Below, one piece after another: positions 1 to 11,620 of a stretch of DNA of 64,000 nucleotides. Made by a program: the position numbers and the translations under genes. Below the pieces are notes generated by a model. It was not told the origin of the DNA and searched no databases. It was given only the letters and a program-made list of their open reading frames with translations. Origin of the DNA: Termitomyces sp. T153. Taxonomy: Eukaryota; Basidiomycota; Agaricomycetes; Agaricales; Lyophyllaceae. How positions within the stretch are numbered: position 1 is the first letter of the stretch; the number at the start of each line of letters is the position of its first letter. The stretch covers positions 124,001 to 188,000 of the forward strand of contig JACKQL020000069.1 of the NCBI GenBank assembly GCA_018296165.2, in the 5' to 3' direction.

Positions 1-111
1 TAAATGTCATCCAATGTCTCAACCCCTCTGTAGTCCGTTGCTTCGTGCACTGTCATCCTGTCATCTGCTCTCTCTCGTTTCTAGCCTTTGTTACCGCAAT
101 ATCAAACGATT

Positions 112-3100
112 ATGTCGTCGACCTTGACATCCACTGTTCGTCGACCTTTCTTTTCGTCGTCTTCTATGGCTGACGGCTCCCCCTTTCTAACCTAGCTCGC
201 CGCTTCAAGATACCGTCCCGTTCTTGCCGATTTCGAACTCTTGAAGCTTCTCGGCCAAGGCTACAGCGGCCTTGTCTATCTAGCTTTAGAAAAAGTTTCG
301 AAGAGACCCGTGGCCCTCAAAGTCGTGAACAAAGGAAATGGTCATGATTCTAGGACACTTTCCGAACAAGAGATTCAGCGAAGTCTCTCCAAGTCCTCCT
401 TCGCTCTTCCTCTACTGGCATCCTGGCACGACGCTAATAATTTCTATCTTGTCTCCGTCCGTGGTTTCCTATCTCCTTTGTCGCTTGTGATGTCTAACCT
501 CCTATTCAGCCCTTTTGCGGGGGCCATGACATGAGCATCAACTTGGCTGTGGAGGGCCGGTTTAACGAAGACCGAGCACGGTTCCACGCGGCGGAGCTGG
601 TCAGTCATTCCTTCATTCATAATTATAAAATTTTCTGATGATGTCCTGATTCAAGCTCGTCGCCCTTGAAGAGATGAAAGCGAAGAAAATTATACACCGG
701 GACATCAAGCCCGCCAACATTGTGTTTACCGCTCAAGGTCACATCAAGCTTGTTGACTTTGGGTTTGCGACGAAGCTCAAGGAATCTCCTATTACTCATT
801 ACGTGTTCGAGGTAGACCCCGATGCATGTTCAGGGTCATTCGCCTTCCATGATCCTGACTTCACGTCAACGGAACGGGTGGGTACACCCTCATATATGAG
901 CCCTGATCAGCATCTTGGTCGCCCTTATTCCTTCGAGGCCGACCTTCACTCATTGGGCGTCACCATCTATCAAATGTTGACCGGTAGAGTGAGTTTTATC
1001 GATTCTTCAATCTTGTTACAGCGGCTGATCATCATCATAGTTCCCGTTTGGTGATGGGGTGAAATCGCTCGACGAAATCTTTGAGGCGGTTCTGTGCGAA
1101 CACCTGGTTTTCAGACCGGAAGACAAGGTTTCGCCCGAAGCCCGCGATCTACTGGCTAAATTACTTCAACGGGACTCTAAACAACCCGCGCAACTGGAGG
1201 ATATCATCCAGCATCCCTGGTTCGCTGGAGTGTAAGCAGTCATGTTTCATCTTATTCGTCTTTGGAATGATTCATTTTCTTGCAGACGTTGGGATCGTGT
1301 CAGGTCTCTTGCGACGTCTCCCTCTTGGAAGCCTCATCTGTCCCCCCTCCCCAAGGACACTAGTATCTGTCCAGTGATTGAAGGCGAACCCTGCTTTCCT
1401 GATCCCCACCCAAGCTTCACATATGTATCGCCTGACTTCACTGCCATGCGGACTCAAGAAGATGGGAGCATCTTAAACAGGCTCGCCAGGTTGTTTACTC
1501 GGGACCAGCCTTCTCTTCCCTCTGCGGCTCCTTCGTCTCCGTCTCCGTCCACCTCTTCTCCGCTTCCGTCAGCCTCCCCCTCCGAGGTCCGCACAGAACC
1601 GACGCAATCATCACCGCCCGTAGTTTCGCCATCTTCTTCGACTTCTTCAACTTCAAAGAGGAATCCGCCGCCAACCCCTCCTCCCACTATTCCGCTTCCA
1701 CCACTCCCTACGGCAGTGGCAACGTTCTCACAGCCCTCCTCTTCGTCGAGATCCTCTCACGCCCAGTCTTCCACCGCTCGGGGCGATCTTCCGCCTCTTC
1801 ACATCCGTCAGCAGCTCATCAGGCGAGCCCCTCCGCCTTCCAAGCCCCGGCCATTACGCGGGGACATGACTCTCATGCCGCAGGTATTCATCACCCCTGC
1901 GGATGATGATGACGACGCTAAGCAGACTCTGACGGATGCGCCGCCTGTCCTGCGGTTACCGCTGGGTGATATCACGAACCAGCGTCTCCTTTCACCGAGT
2001 GATGCTGAGCGTCCGGCTTTTAATCCGGTTCTTAAACCTAGACCTCGTATCAAACTTTCTGCGCCACCGAAACGGGCTAGGCGCCTTCATAAAGAGAATA
2101 GGAACGTCGATAAGGAGAATAAGCCCAAGTCTGTCGATAAGGAGAATCAGCCTAAGCCCGTTGATATGGCTAAGTCTAAGCTCGTCGATAAGGAGAATAA
2201 GCGTGCTCACAAGGAGGATAAGCCCGTCCGTAAGGAGAACAAGCCCGTCCGTAAGGAGAACAAGCCCGTCCATAAGGAGAACGAGTCTCTCCAGGTTCAA
2301 CTAAAGGCGAAATCAGCTCGGACGCCTCCGACCGCAGTCTTCATGCTGCCGCCCAAGACTGTACCACTACCATTAGTAATGCCCACCTCCTCGCTCTCAC
2401 AAGTATCCAACACGGCCATTGTCAACCCGCTACCCTCAGTAATGCCAACCCCCTCACCCTCGCAGGCGCCCAAAACGGCCGTTGTCAAATCGAAAACCCC
2501 GATTCAGCCCTTGAAGTCGTCTCCGCCGAAGTCCGCGACGCCGAAAGTCAAGTCGTTTTCAAAGGTCACAGAACCCACGGCTGTCAAGGGTACTGAGTCC
2601 AAGCTCGACACAGCCCGAAGCTCGGTAAAACGAAGGAATTCCATGGCGGGGACTCCCGCGTCTCCGGTCCCGACTCGCCCTCAGGTTGGTCTCACTAACT
2701 CCCACGATGTGGTCTACCCTCGGCCTTTGGCTCGGGCTGAAAGTTTCCATCATGCTGCACTCGCATTTGCAGACTCGAAGGACAAACCAGCCGATTATCC
2801 TCGGCCACCCGAGAAGGTAGTTATCTGGAAGCCGCTCAGTATCGAGGAGGCTTTCGCCCCTCCTCCAGCCTCCCCTCCTCAACCTCAGAAGAAGAAGAAA
2901 ATGGCGCCGGCGCTGACGTTTACCTCCGCACCTCAAAGCTGCGGAGTTCTAACCTTCTCAACAGCAGCACGTTCAAAGGAAAGCTTAACAGGCTTCTACG
3001 GTCCCTCTTCCCCACGAATCAATCTGGACCCACAAGACCTTAAGCAGCGGAATGACGCGCATATTGAACGTGTCCGGTCATCTTTCAAGGATGCTCAAGA

Positions 3101-3296
3101 CGATCCTTCTCTATTGGCTCGGGCAGCTTCCCTTCCTATGATAGTTGGTCCTCACTATGCGGGTTATCTCCCCGGACCGTCCCCTACCGGTATCATCAGC
3201 GATCTAAAGCGACTTTGGATACGGCTTTCGATGGTGGTCAGCCGCGCCATTTCTTGGCTTCGGTATCGCGGCGAACCAGGTTACACTCGAATCTAG
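112..3296 (+). CDS. Ser/Thr protein kinase with long Pro/Ser-rich tail and KEN-motif array
   Basis: Six exons can be placed at 112-135, 196-456, 510-599, 656-988, 1041-1231 and 1286-3296. They sum to 2910 nt, or 969 residues. The kinase domain fills about the first 290 residues: glycine loop LGQGYSGLVYLA, ATP lysine in VALKVV, catalytic loop HRDIKPANIV, DFG in VDFGFA, then GTPSYMSPDQ where most kinases have APE, and a C-lobe ending near HPWFAGV. The rest is low-complexity Pro/Ser/Thr sequence with a Lys-rich block of seven KEN tripeptides and a more ordered C-terminal end. The domain layout resembles AGC/CAMK-like kinases, but I do not recognise a named orthologue. The first exon is tiny (MSSTLTST) and rests only on splice consensus, so the start is less certain than the rest. 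Confidence 0.8.
2088..2283 (+). repeat. In-frame tandem repeat encoding seven KEN motifs
   Basis: This is a degenerate repeat of about 21 bp inside the kinase reading frame. The KEN triplets appear as HKEN, DKEN, DKEN, DKEN, RKEN, RKEN and HKEN, with one HKED variant. The last three units are near-identical at the DNA level (GTCCGTAAGGAGAACAAG type), which points to recent expansion. KEN is the best-known degron read by APC/C with Cdh1, so the array may set protein turnover; that link is inference. Confidence 0.85.
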
Positions 3297-5552
3297 ACTC
3301 TCGGACTTCGATGTACGAATATCGATGACGAATATCTGTTTTATGCGACTTGTCTTGTACTTCTCGTTTTTTCTCTTTTTTTCTTTGGTGATCTACTCTC
3401 TGGTGTTTCTGGTGTCTCTGGTTTCCTGCTTCTGTCTCTCCTGGCTTCATCGAAAACAAGAAAATATCAAGAAAACAATGAATACAAGAAAAGCAACAAA
3501 TCGAATCCGTGTTGACTGGCTCTACGTCATCGTTACAAGTAAATCGACATTCTACAGGCGATGACTCTCTTATACGCGCACCACTACGTGCCTACTTGGA
3601 TCTTTATCTCTGTTCATCGGCATCTATCTCTTTATTCTAATCCTGGATTTTGAATGACTAGACTTATGAAAACGCGACTCACTTTTGCGTCGCGAAAAAA
3701 CACGATATTATATACATACATTGACCATAATTGCTGCCTTGTAGTCCTATGACTCGGGCGTCTACTTACGAAAACATATACATTTTGTAATTCATCATTA
3801 GTTTTGTGCTCTTAATCATATATTACCTTGCTAAACGAACTTGAGTTCATACGCGAGCATCAACAATAAATCACTGTATGACGGTGCATCCACCTTGAAC
3901 TTGAAGGCATCGCAGTGTGGCGTTCAAAGTTGATATTGTTGTGTAATTTTCAGTCTGATTGACAGTCATAAATCTTAATTAGAAACTCGGCCCTCGCTGT
4001 CCGATACCTGCCCGTACACCATTTTCCCAGCAGGTTCGAATTGTGATTGCAGTAGCAAGTTTTTAGGCGGCGAATAATCCGGAAGAACTCTACATAAGTA
4101 GAGTATCTACCGGAGGTTGCAAGATAGTAACATCATGAAACCAGCCTTTTGGACTGAACTAGAGCCTCGAGGTCAGCGCAGTTTGTTAAGTCCTTTGGGG
4201 AGTAATGGCATGAGCGCTACTAGTGATGTGCAGGCTCGGGCCTCAGGCCGTACTTGGCTTGCCAATACGCGAAGCGTGGGCGCAGGCCTGGACCGCGGGT
4301 GGCGGCTTTTGAAGTATCAGGCCTTTAGGAGTTGCACCAAGCAGAGAGAATTCCATCCTCACTAATGTCGATTATTTGTTGACCATCAGGTAGGCTATTA
4401 CTAAAGTCTCATGTATATGAAGGTCTAATTGCCACATGCAAAATCATGCATGAAAGGTGGCAAGCTCTCGCCCAGCAAGGGTTTCTTGGCGACTGCAGCG
4501 AGGTACGAAATACCTGAAGGAGAACGGCGCTTGGGGTGGTAGAACGACTAAATCGGGTGTTGTACATACTTGTTTCAGATGTCTTAAAGCGCAACACCTC
4601 AGGAAGTCCGAAGAGTCCGTAGAAGAAAATTAGCAATAACAGCATCAATAACAGCACCTGCAATACTTAACTGGAGATTGGACTGATTTTCGGGGATGAA
4701 ATTGTTGGCGGAGCTTGCCAAGGTAGCGGGAAATGATGCGGCAGACGGTAAGGACGTGAATCAGGGGCAAGGATAGGGTGATAGTAGTTTCGACATGAGG
4801 ATAGTAAAGCACGAACGAGTGCTATTAATACTTGCATAATAGATATGAAAGGTGTGATGCGGAGTAAAAGATCAGATGTGGCGAAAAAGACATGATTAAT
4901 TTAATATTGAGGAGATCGATCGTGGTCCTAGCATAGGGACGTTGTTTTGAATGCATTGGTTCCTGCGTCGACACTACCTTCGGGCCACCCCTCACCAACA
5001 CATTCAACGAAGCAGTCTCAGTAGTCAGCGATAAATGCAGGTTATAAGCACATCGACAATAGAGACCTAATTAATGTATCAGCCATCCTGAGGTTGGCAA
5101 CGATGTCACTCTCATTTCAAAGCGTGCTCTGAATTCGACTTCAGTATTCATCCTCAGCTCATCATCAGAACAGCCTAGACATCATGGTCTCCATTAGCAA
5201 GGATCATTTAGGAGCTTAGAACATGCATGCTAAAATATAGGAGTGACTGCAAATTTTTTTATCCAATTATAACAGCGACCGTCGTTCGTTTCTGAACAAC
5301 GTCTCACTACTCTCGAGAGCGAGAGTACTGTAACAGAAATCACTGAACATTTGTACATTGTTCACACAGATATCACTGAACATTTGTACATTGTTCACAC
5401 AGATATCACTGAACATTTGTACATTGTTTACACAAATATCACTGAAAATTTGTACATTGTCTACACAGATATCACTGAAAATTTGTACATTGTATACACT
5501 CACTTAGATAAAGGCACTCCCCCCACTTAGTTAGTATACGATACAAGCTAGA
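3297..5552. other. Gene-poor intergenic stretch between convergent kinase and GH88 genes
   Basis: I find no convincing coding exon, RNA gene or mobile element here. The DNA is AT-rich and its open frames are short and unlike any family I know. Its only clear structure is the 33-bp tandem repeat at 5339-5500. The kinase 3' UTR occupies the left end. Confidence 0.6.
5339..5500. repeat. Minisatellite, five copies of a 33-bp unit
   Basis: The unit is close to ATCACTGAACATTTGTACAT plus TGTTCACACAGAT, repeated five times. Mismatches increase toward the right: CATT becomes AATT in the last two copies, and TTCAC becomes TTTAC, CTAC or ATAC. It lies about 50 bp past the stop of the minus-strand GH88 gene, in what is probably its 3' UTR or just beyond. 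Because 33 is a multiple of three, the copies stay open in one frame, but no protein family is evident. Confidence 0.9.
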
Positions 5553-7173
5553 TTAGCGCCTCCTAGTGCAATTTACCAGGCCTCTTGAAACAAGCTCAGT
5601 GCCTACTTTGATATAGTAGTAATCGCCTGTAAACATCATATTGGCAACGTCATTAAAAGAGAAAACTTGGAAGCTCCAGAACGCTGACACGTACCGTAAG
5701 TAATTCCAGTAAGGAAATTATTCGCTGGCTTGTTTACCGTGCCGTTCGATAAAATGCTCTGCCATGGCTCATTGAATGCAAGTGAAGTGATGGCGTTTGT
5801 AATCTTGTAAACAGAGAAAGTTGGGCTCTCTGATCTGTATTTTTGGGACAGAAAAGCAGAAAACGTACATTGATTGCAGAATCGGTGTAGAAAACTGCAT
5901 TGTCCGGATCTGTTTCTACCTGAGCAAGAAGGAGGAGACCCATGGAAGCAATAGTCGCAGCGGATGAGTCTGCCGGACGCGGCGCAGGGATAAGGGGCGC
6001 ATCAAAGTCCCTTGTATATGTCAGGCAGATGCATTCATCACAAACGTTACGGAGTCTTACCAGGGAACAATACCATCCGCGGGGATGTTATCAAGGAAAT
6101 ACTTTGCAAGACGACGGGCGGTAACGAGATAATCAACCTTGCTGGTACGTTTGTACACTGTTCAACAATCAGAATTTGAGAATAATTGGAAACACAGCCA
6201 CATTTTGGAACCCACTATTGGCGAAGCCGTAAATACCCCAAGCTTGGCCACGTGACCAGGTACTGTTATCTGCGAACCCCTGCTCGGTCCGCTTTCTGAT
6301 GACGACTCCGGTAGTCGAATTGTATTCTACGACGTGCCATGTGGATCCTGCATATATGCAAGGGCCAGTATAAGCATTAATAGGACTAGATACGCCGTCG
6401 AAACTTACCATCGTCACGGATATGGTTCTTTATGGTCGTGTCGGCATGGGTCATGGCAATTGTACGTAGCGTCGTGTTTCCCGTGAGGTCCGCGGCATTC
6501 AGCAGGAGGTCCAAATTCATCATGTTGTCAATGATCACCTTCAAAAGACGAGTTCAATGAGATTGTTGATGCAATAGTGGAATTCACTTACTTGGAAGTC
6601 ATTAGGATCAGCCGAATCCCAGCTTCGTGTACACCCAACGATCGGATTGAATCGAGCTGCCAAGATTTTTGAGAATGCTTTGATCGCATTCTGCGCCGTC
6701 GTATTACTAGGATTGCTGTCCGGATCTCAGCACATGAATATGCCGAGGTCTATTCCCCGGTGTACGTACATCTCAAGTTCCTCTGCAAATGGGAAGCTCA
6801 AAAACCCCTGATCGTGCCCTTGATTATTGCCGGCCTCCAGTGGCACGAGCCCGGTACTCGCCGAACGTCCTAAAGTTACCCAATCGGCGAGCCCTAACGC
6901 GTTGGCGGCTGTGGGGGGACAAACAGCTTTACGTGAATTGAGAGCGTAGAGTGTGGCAGGGAAGAAACCGCTCGTCCATGTGTCGGGAGGGAAATACAGC
7001 CATGTACCGGTGGTGGTTGTATATTGTGGGTACTGGATGGGTTTTGGGAGGGAATTGTAGGTTGCGAGGACTTTGGTTGGTACGAGAGACGAATAGAGCT
7101 GTGTGGGTATGGAAGGAGTAGCAAAAGCACCAAGAAGAGGGATAAGGAGAATGAGAGCAGCTAATTGACGCAT
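5553..7173 (-). CDS. Secreted GH88-type unsaturated glucuronyl hydrolase
   Basis: Multi-exon minus-strand gene for a six-hairpin glycosidase of the GH88 type. These enzymes remove unsaturated uronic acid from oligosaccharides made by polysaccharide lyases. It starts with a clear signal peptide (MRQLAALILLIPLLGAFATP). Family-like segments follow: WTSGFFPATLYAL, GHDQGFLSFPFAEELE, STWSRGQAWGIYGFA, APRPADSSAATIAS and ITYGDYYYIKVGTEL. The last exon ends VSRGLVNCTRRR, with the stop at 5553-5555. I chose the ATG at 7173 because the longer frame opens only on TTG. A TATAAA lies 56 bp upstream. Several short introns divide the gene, and I did not fix every boundary. Together with the GH10 and GH5 genes it fits a plant-polymer degrader. 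Confidence 0.85.
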
Positions 7174-8170
7174 GATCGAGCGGGAAACAGTCAACCCGTC
7201 TTGAATGAATATTAATGAATGGCTACAATTTATAGGGGCACACAGTGTGAAGATGTCGAAGGAAAAAGCCGGGCCGGACGAGAGAATGAGCCTTGTGGAG
7301 TGGAGAGCAAGGAAACCATGTGATGGGAAACGTTTCAGTAGCTATTTCAAACGACACCTGGCGGGGTCACATAATCCGCATCAAGATATTACAGAGTCTG
7401 AACAATCGCGACAATTTGGACAGAGAAGGCACCAAGAAACAATGTCCGGTCGTAGATGACAAACAAGCAATTGGGAATGTTCCATCAATGGTCCGAAGAA
7501 GGCTCGGGAACACGTATGAAGAAAATTGTAACGCTATACTTGCATGAATCGGCTGTTTGGTTGATGGAAAATATGCCTGGTAATTAGAATGGACTGTGGC
7601 ATACATACGTGTTGAGAGCAAATCGGTGAGCCTGTGATGCGGCCGATCGCCATCGATGGGAGAGATCGATAACGGCAAAGCCAACGTCCTCTTGACGGAC
7701 AAGAGTAGAGTCAACGTTTCATCTTGTAACCACCATCTGCGCCTATCCACCTGCGACTATACACACACAGGCGATGCGGGTATCGCCCACTGTCTCCATT
7801 GGAATGATTCGGACCAATTTAGTCTATTCCGGGGCCTTGCTTTCTTTAAGCTATCACACAGCCTCAGGAGGAAGGTTGCAGTCGAGGGGAATCCGAATGG
7901 TGGTAGAGAATGTGTGTGGACTCTATATGGAGGTTGGTGGCGTGGAGAATCGAATTCCGACATATAAACAAGCTCATCGGCTCCTCCGCATACGGCTTGA
8001 CTGTGACTGAGTCAAACCACAGTGACACCTACAATCACCTTGTAGGTCACTGGTTTTATTTCCGGGTTATTAGGCGCGCAATCGCCCCAGCAACTCTCTC
8101 GACCGAACCTCCACCATCCCCGTCACCACGCTTCTCACATTGGCTTCCTTTTTCTCAAACTCGCAATACC
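7174..8170. other. Divergent intergenic region, GH88 and BCS1-like genes
   Basis: About 1 kb separates the two starts. Apart from the GH88 TATA box I see nothing definite. The last 100 bp before 8171 are C/T-rich (CTCTCTCGACCGAACC and similar), which is common just upstream of basidiomycete starts. The short open frames here resemble nothing I know. Confidence 0.5.
7229..7234 (-). promoter_or_regulatory. TATA box of the GH88 gene
   Basis: The minus strand reads CCTATAAATTG, 56 bp upstream of the chosen ATG. That is a usual distance for a fungal gene that is regulated rather than constitutive. Confidence 0.5.
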
Positions 8171-10924
8171 ATGGACGCCCTCAAGTCCCTGATTCAGCCA
8201 CTGGTCGGCGGCGCCGGAGGTTCGTCAGTCGTTGACGGCATGAAGCTCGTTGTTCTCGGTGGGACCGTTGAAACAGCTCGACGAGTGTCCAGTTCTGCAT
8301 GGTGAGCTTATTAGCCTACTATCATGTCCACCGTCTCAAGTCAGGCGTCCTTAGGTCTCACTTCGTTAACTGTGAGTAAATTCATAATCCACATACGCCG
8401 GCGCTAGCAACGACTAGCTACTATTCACCCGAACCCCTGCGGGGCAAGCTATCATTGTTTGCGGCATCGTCTTCTGTGCCACTTACACACGAGGGCGTGT
8501 ATGCTGTGCTTGTTGTGACCGCTGGGCATACAGATTATTAACCGTCCCCTCATTGTTCCCCTCTCGCTGACACGCCCCATCAACTGACCCCTTGCCTTTC
8601 CCCATTAGCGTTTTTCCTCACGGCTCACTTCTCCGAAGAAGACTATCCGTATGACTGGCTTATGCTTTGGCTCTCTCGACGTCCAGAGTGGCAGCGCTCT
8701 CGCGAGTTCGAGACGACCACTCGTACCTCTGGTGTAGGCGCTGACACTGCCGGTTCTTTTGGTGAAGAAGACTTTGAAGACGTCAATGGTGCAAAGGTCC
8801 CCCCTACTGAAGACGATGACATACCCGGAAAGGTCACGACCCGTGTCGTGTTTCAGCCCACATTTGACACTACGCACACTATCTACTACCGTGGTCATTG
8901 GTTGCGCGTACGCAGGGGGCGGAAGTCTGACGGAGCAGAGATGTTGTCCATCAGGTGTGTTGCAATTCAATAGAAATTTGAGTGCCAGAAGTCTCATGTA
9001 GGCATATCCAGTGTTGTAGCGCGCTCCAATACCATTCTCAAACAACTTGTGCTACAAGCCAAGAGGGAATACGAGGCGGAAGCTGTACACCGTGTTCAAA
9101 TATACTTTGCTGATTCGCATGGGTCGTGGAGATGGACTGACTCTCGCCATAAACGACCCATGAACAGCATCGTGCTAAACCCTGGAGTCAAAGAAATGCT
9201 CCTCAACGACACCAAGGATTTCCTTAGGTCAGAAAAGGTAAGCTCTTGAGCCGTGTGCTTGGTCCCGCTTCCAATCTCTCACCCTTGACATGTAGTGGTA
9301 TGCGGATCGTGGCATCCCTTTCCGTCGTGGTTATCTTTTACATGGTGTGCCAGGATCCGGCAAGTCTTCGTTGATTCATGCGATTGCGGGACAATTAATG
9401 CTTGACATCTACGTTGTTTCTTTGTCTGCATCATGGATCTCGGATTCGACCCTGACAACGTTAATGGGCCGTGTACCCGCTCGCTGCATCCTTTTACTTG
9501 AGGATCTTGACGCCGCATTTGTCCGAAGCTCCACGCGCGAGCAAAATAACCATGAGAAGGAGAAGAAAGAGGGTCCAGAGCCGGAAGGATCAAATAACAA
9601 CAACAGCAGTAGTGTCCGCAAGAGCCGCAGAAATGATCAGCTGTCAGATGTGAATACATTGAGTTTGAGTGGATTGTTGAATGCTCTTGACGGTGTAGCA
9701 GCTGCTGAGGGTCGGCTCCTCTTTGCGTGCGTGTCATCACCGTTGCACTAGAAATTTGTGAACTCATTTCTGCATAGAACGACGAATCATCTAGACCGTC
9801 TCGATCCTGCGCTGTCACGTCCAGGACGTATGGACGTATGGATAGAGTTCAAGAACGCCAGCAAATGGCAGGCTGAGGCATTGTTCCGAAACTTCTTCCC
9901 GTCAACCGAGGACGAGCCAGAAATTGAGGTCGAGGTTGAAACTTCTCCTACACCCAGCGGAACTCAAGAGTCAACCTCGGGATCTCGCCCGAGTTCCACT
10001 CTTTGGTCCATGTCCCCGTCATTTTCGTCGTCATCCGTTTCATCGTTCTCCTCGATCTCATCGCCGGTCCCGTCGACTCCTGCTGCAGAAGCCCCTATAC
10101 TCCCAACCTCGATGACGCCGTCGCCATTGCCCCAATTCGGAGCTAACAACCAAGCATACTTGCCCCCTCCTGTGGAGGAACACATCCTGGCGAACAAGCA
10201 CTCTGCAAAGCCACTTGACGGGGTGACATTAGGCATCTTGGCGAAAAAGTTTGCTGACGACGTTCCAGAAGAGGAGTTCAGCGTTGCGGCACTGCAAGGC
10301 TGTAAGTATTTCCTTATTTTGTGAAGGGGATAAACTAAAATATGTGTGGATAGACCTCTTGAAGAACAAGTCGCAACCTGAGGCCGCTGCGAATGGTGTA
10401 GTCGAGTGGGTCAAGTCGGAGAGAGAGATGCGTGAAAGGCTGAAACGCGAGAAGGAGGCCAAGGCGGAGAAGGCAAGGGCTGATGTATGTTTTGTCTGTC
10501 TCACCATCTGCATTTCAGTTCTGACACAATATCTTAGCGCGAGAAGAAGAAACAAAAGGCTGCGGACAAGGAGGCCGAAAAGAAAGAGCTGGAGAAAAAA
10601 GAGGACGAGTTGAAAAAGATGCGCGAGCTTCTAGCTCAGAAGGAAAAGGTCGAGAAGGAGAGGAAGGAGAAAGAGGAGAAAGTGAAGGAGTCAGAAACTC
10701 AAGCGATGTATGAAGACGCGAAAGTGGAGCTGACTGCTGCTGAAGCCGCCGCCGACGAACAGGAAGCAGCGAAAGAGGAGATCAAGAAGAAGGAACTAGA
10801 AATTGAGGAAGCTCGGAAGAAACAGGAAAAGCAAGAGGAGGAAGCATTGGAGAGCGAATCAGACAGCGAAGACAGCGACTGCGAGAACATTCCCTTGCAG
10901 AATAAAAAGTCTGCTTGGATTTGA
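8171..10924 (+). CDS. BCS1-like AAA ATPase with charged C-terminal coiled coil
   Basis: Eight exons (8171-8301, 8355-8371, 8609-8954, 9012-9237, 9296-9726, 9778-10301, 10354-10484, 10538-10924) sum to 2193 nt, or 730 residues. The N-terminal half is the BCS1-specific region (DSRHKRPMNSIVL, DFLRSEKWYADRGIPFRRGY). The AAA core has Walker A GVPGSGKSS, Walker B CILLLEDLDAAF and the second-region motif TTNHLDRLDPALSRPGRMD. A Ser/Pro-rich spacer and a long Lys/Glu-rich coiled coil follow. Bcs1 proper inserts the Rieske protein into mitochondrial complex III. The long insertions and tail mark this as one of the expanded Agaricomycete paralogues of unknown substrate. Intron 2 (about 237 nt) is unusually long for the window. 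The frame ends at TGA followed by CTA and then stays open to 11281. Confidence 0.88.
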
Positions 10925-11281
10925 CTAGAAGGTGGCGGTGTTCAGCCGTCTCCCACATGTAACGACGATACCACCTGCATCATAACTCCCAACAACGTTT
11001 CACCGATTGTAACTACACGACCAAGCACGCCAACAATTCTCTCACCTACTAATCGTCTACCATCACTGCAATCATCCCAACTCATTCATCAAACTCCTCG
11101 ATCACGTCCCCAATTGCCCTTCGGGCCTGCGACCGCAGCAGAAGCGTTGGTAACAAGACACGCAAGGGGATTCGCGCTCATGTATTTCCAGTTCTACATC
11201 TTTCATCTGTACCAAATATTGCTGCATCTTTTGGGCTACGGCAGAGTTGACGTGGGCAAGCATAGGTCGCCCGAACTATAA
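10925..11281 (+). other. Open 118-codon frame directly after the BCS1-like stop (possible readthrough extension)
   Basis: In the frame of the last exon, TGA at 10922-10924 is followed by CTA and 117 more sense codons before TAA at 11279-11281. The predicted extension is Ser/Thr/Pro-rich, then hydrophobic and aromatic near its end (MYFQFYIFHLYQILLHLL), and finishes SPEL. No likely intron removes the TGA: there is no good GT donor in the 50 nt before it. It could be a readthrough product, the remains of a longer protein ended by a recent nonsense change, or chance. Confidence 0.45.
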
Positions 11282-11620
11282 TGCATGCTTTTATGTCCAT
11301 TCTCTTTGATGTTCACGCATCTATCTCTACCCACACTTGGTTATTGAATAGTTTTTGTTTTTCTTGTACTTTCCTGTCCTCGCTAGCTTTCCTCGTGTAT
11401 CTTGAATATGAGAATAAATTCATTTCATAATCCTACACAGTCCTTGAGCGGAGCCGTGCTATAGCGAGACGCTCGGGCATGACATTGTCACCCACAGCAC
11501 TTTTTGATTTGGTGTAGTTTGGTCCTGAACAGCAAGCACCGCAATCTTGTAATTCGTGCCTGCCTCATTTCGACCTCCCACAAAGCTGCACTCCGTTTGT
11601 TCTCTTTCTCATCTCTAGAA
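11282..11620. other. Intergenic, promoter side of VPS1
   Basis: A short spacer holding the probable 3' UTR of the BCS1-like gene and the promoter of the dynamin gene. No TATA or other clear element is visible. The 40 bp before the VPS1 start are C/T-rich. Confidence 0.5.

Noticed and set aside
1454..2936. Several open frames on both strands opposite or across the kinase tail
   Set aside because: They arise from the biased Pro/Ser and Lys/Glu codons of the kinase and end arbitrarily.
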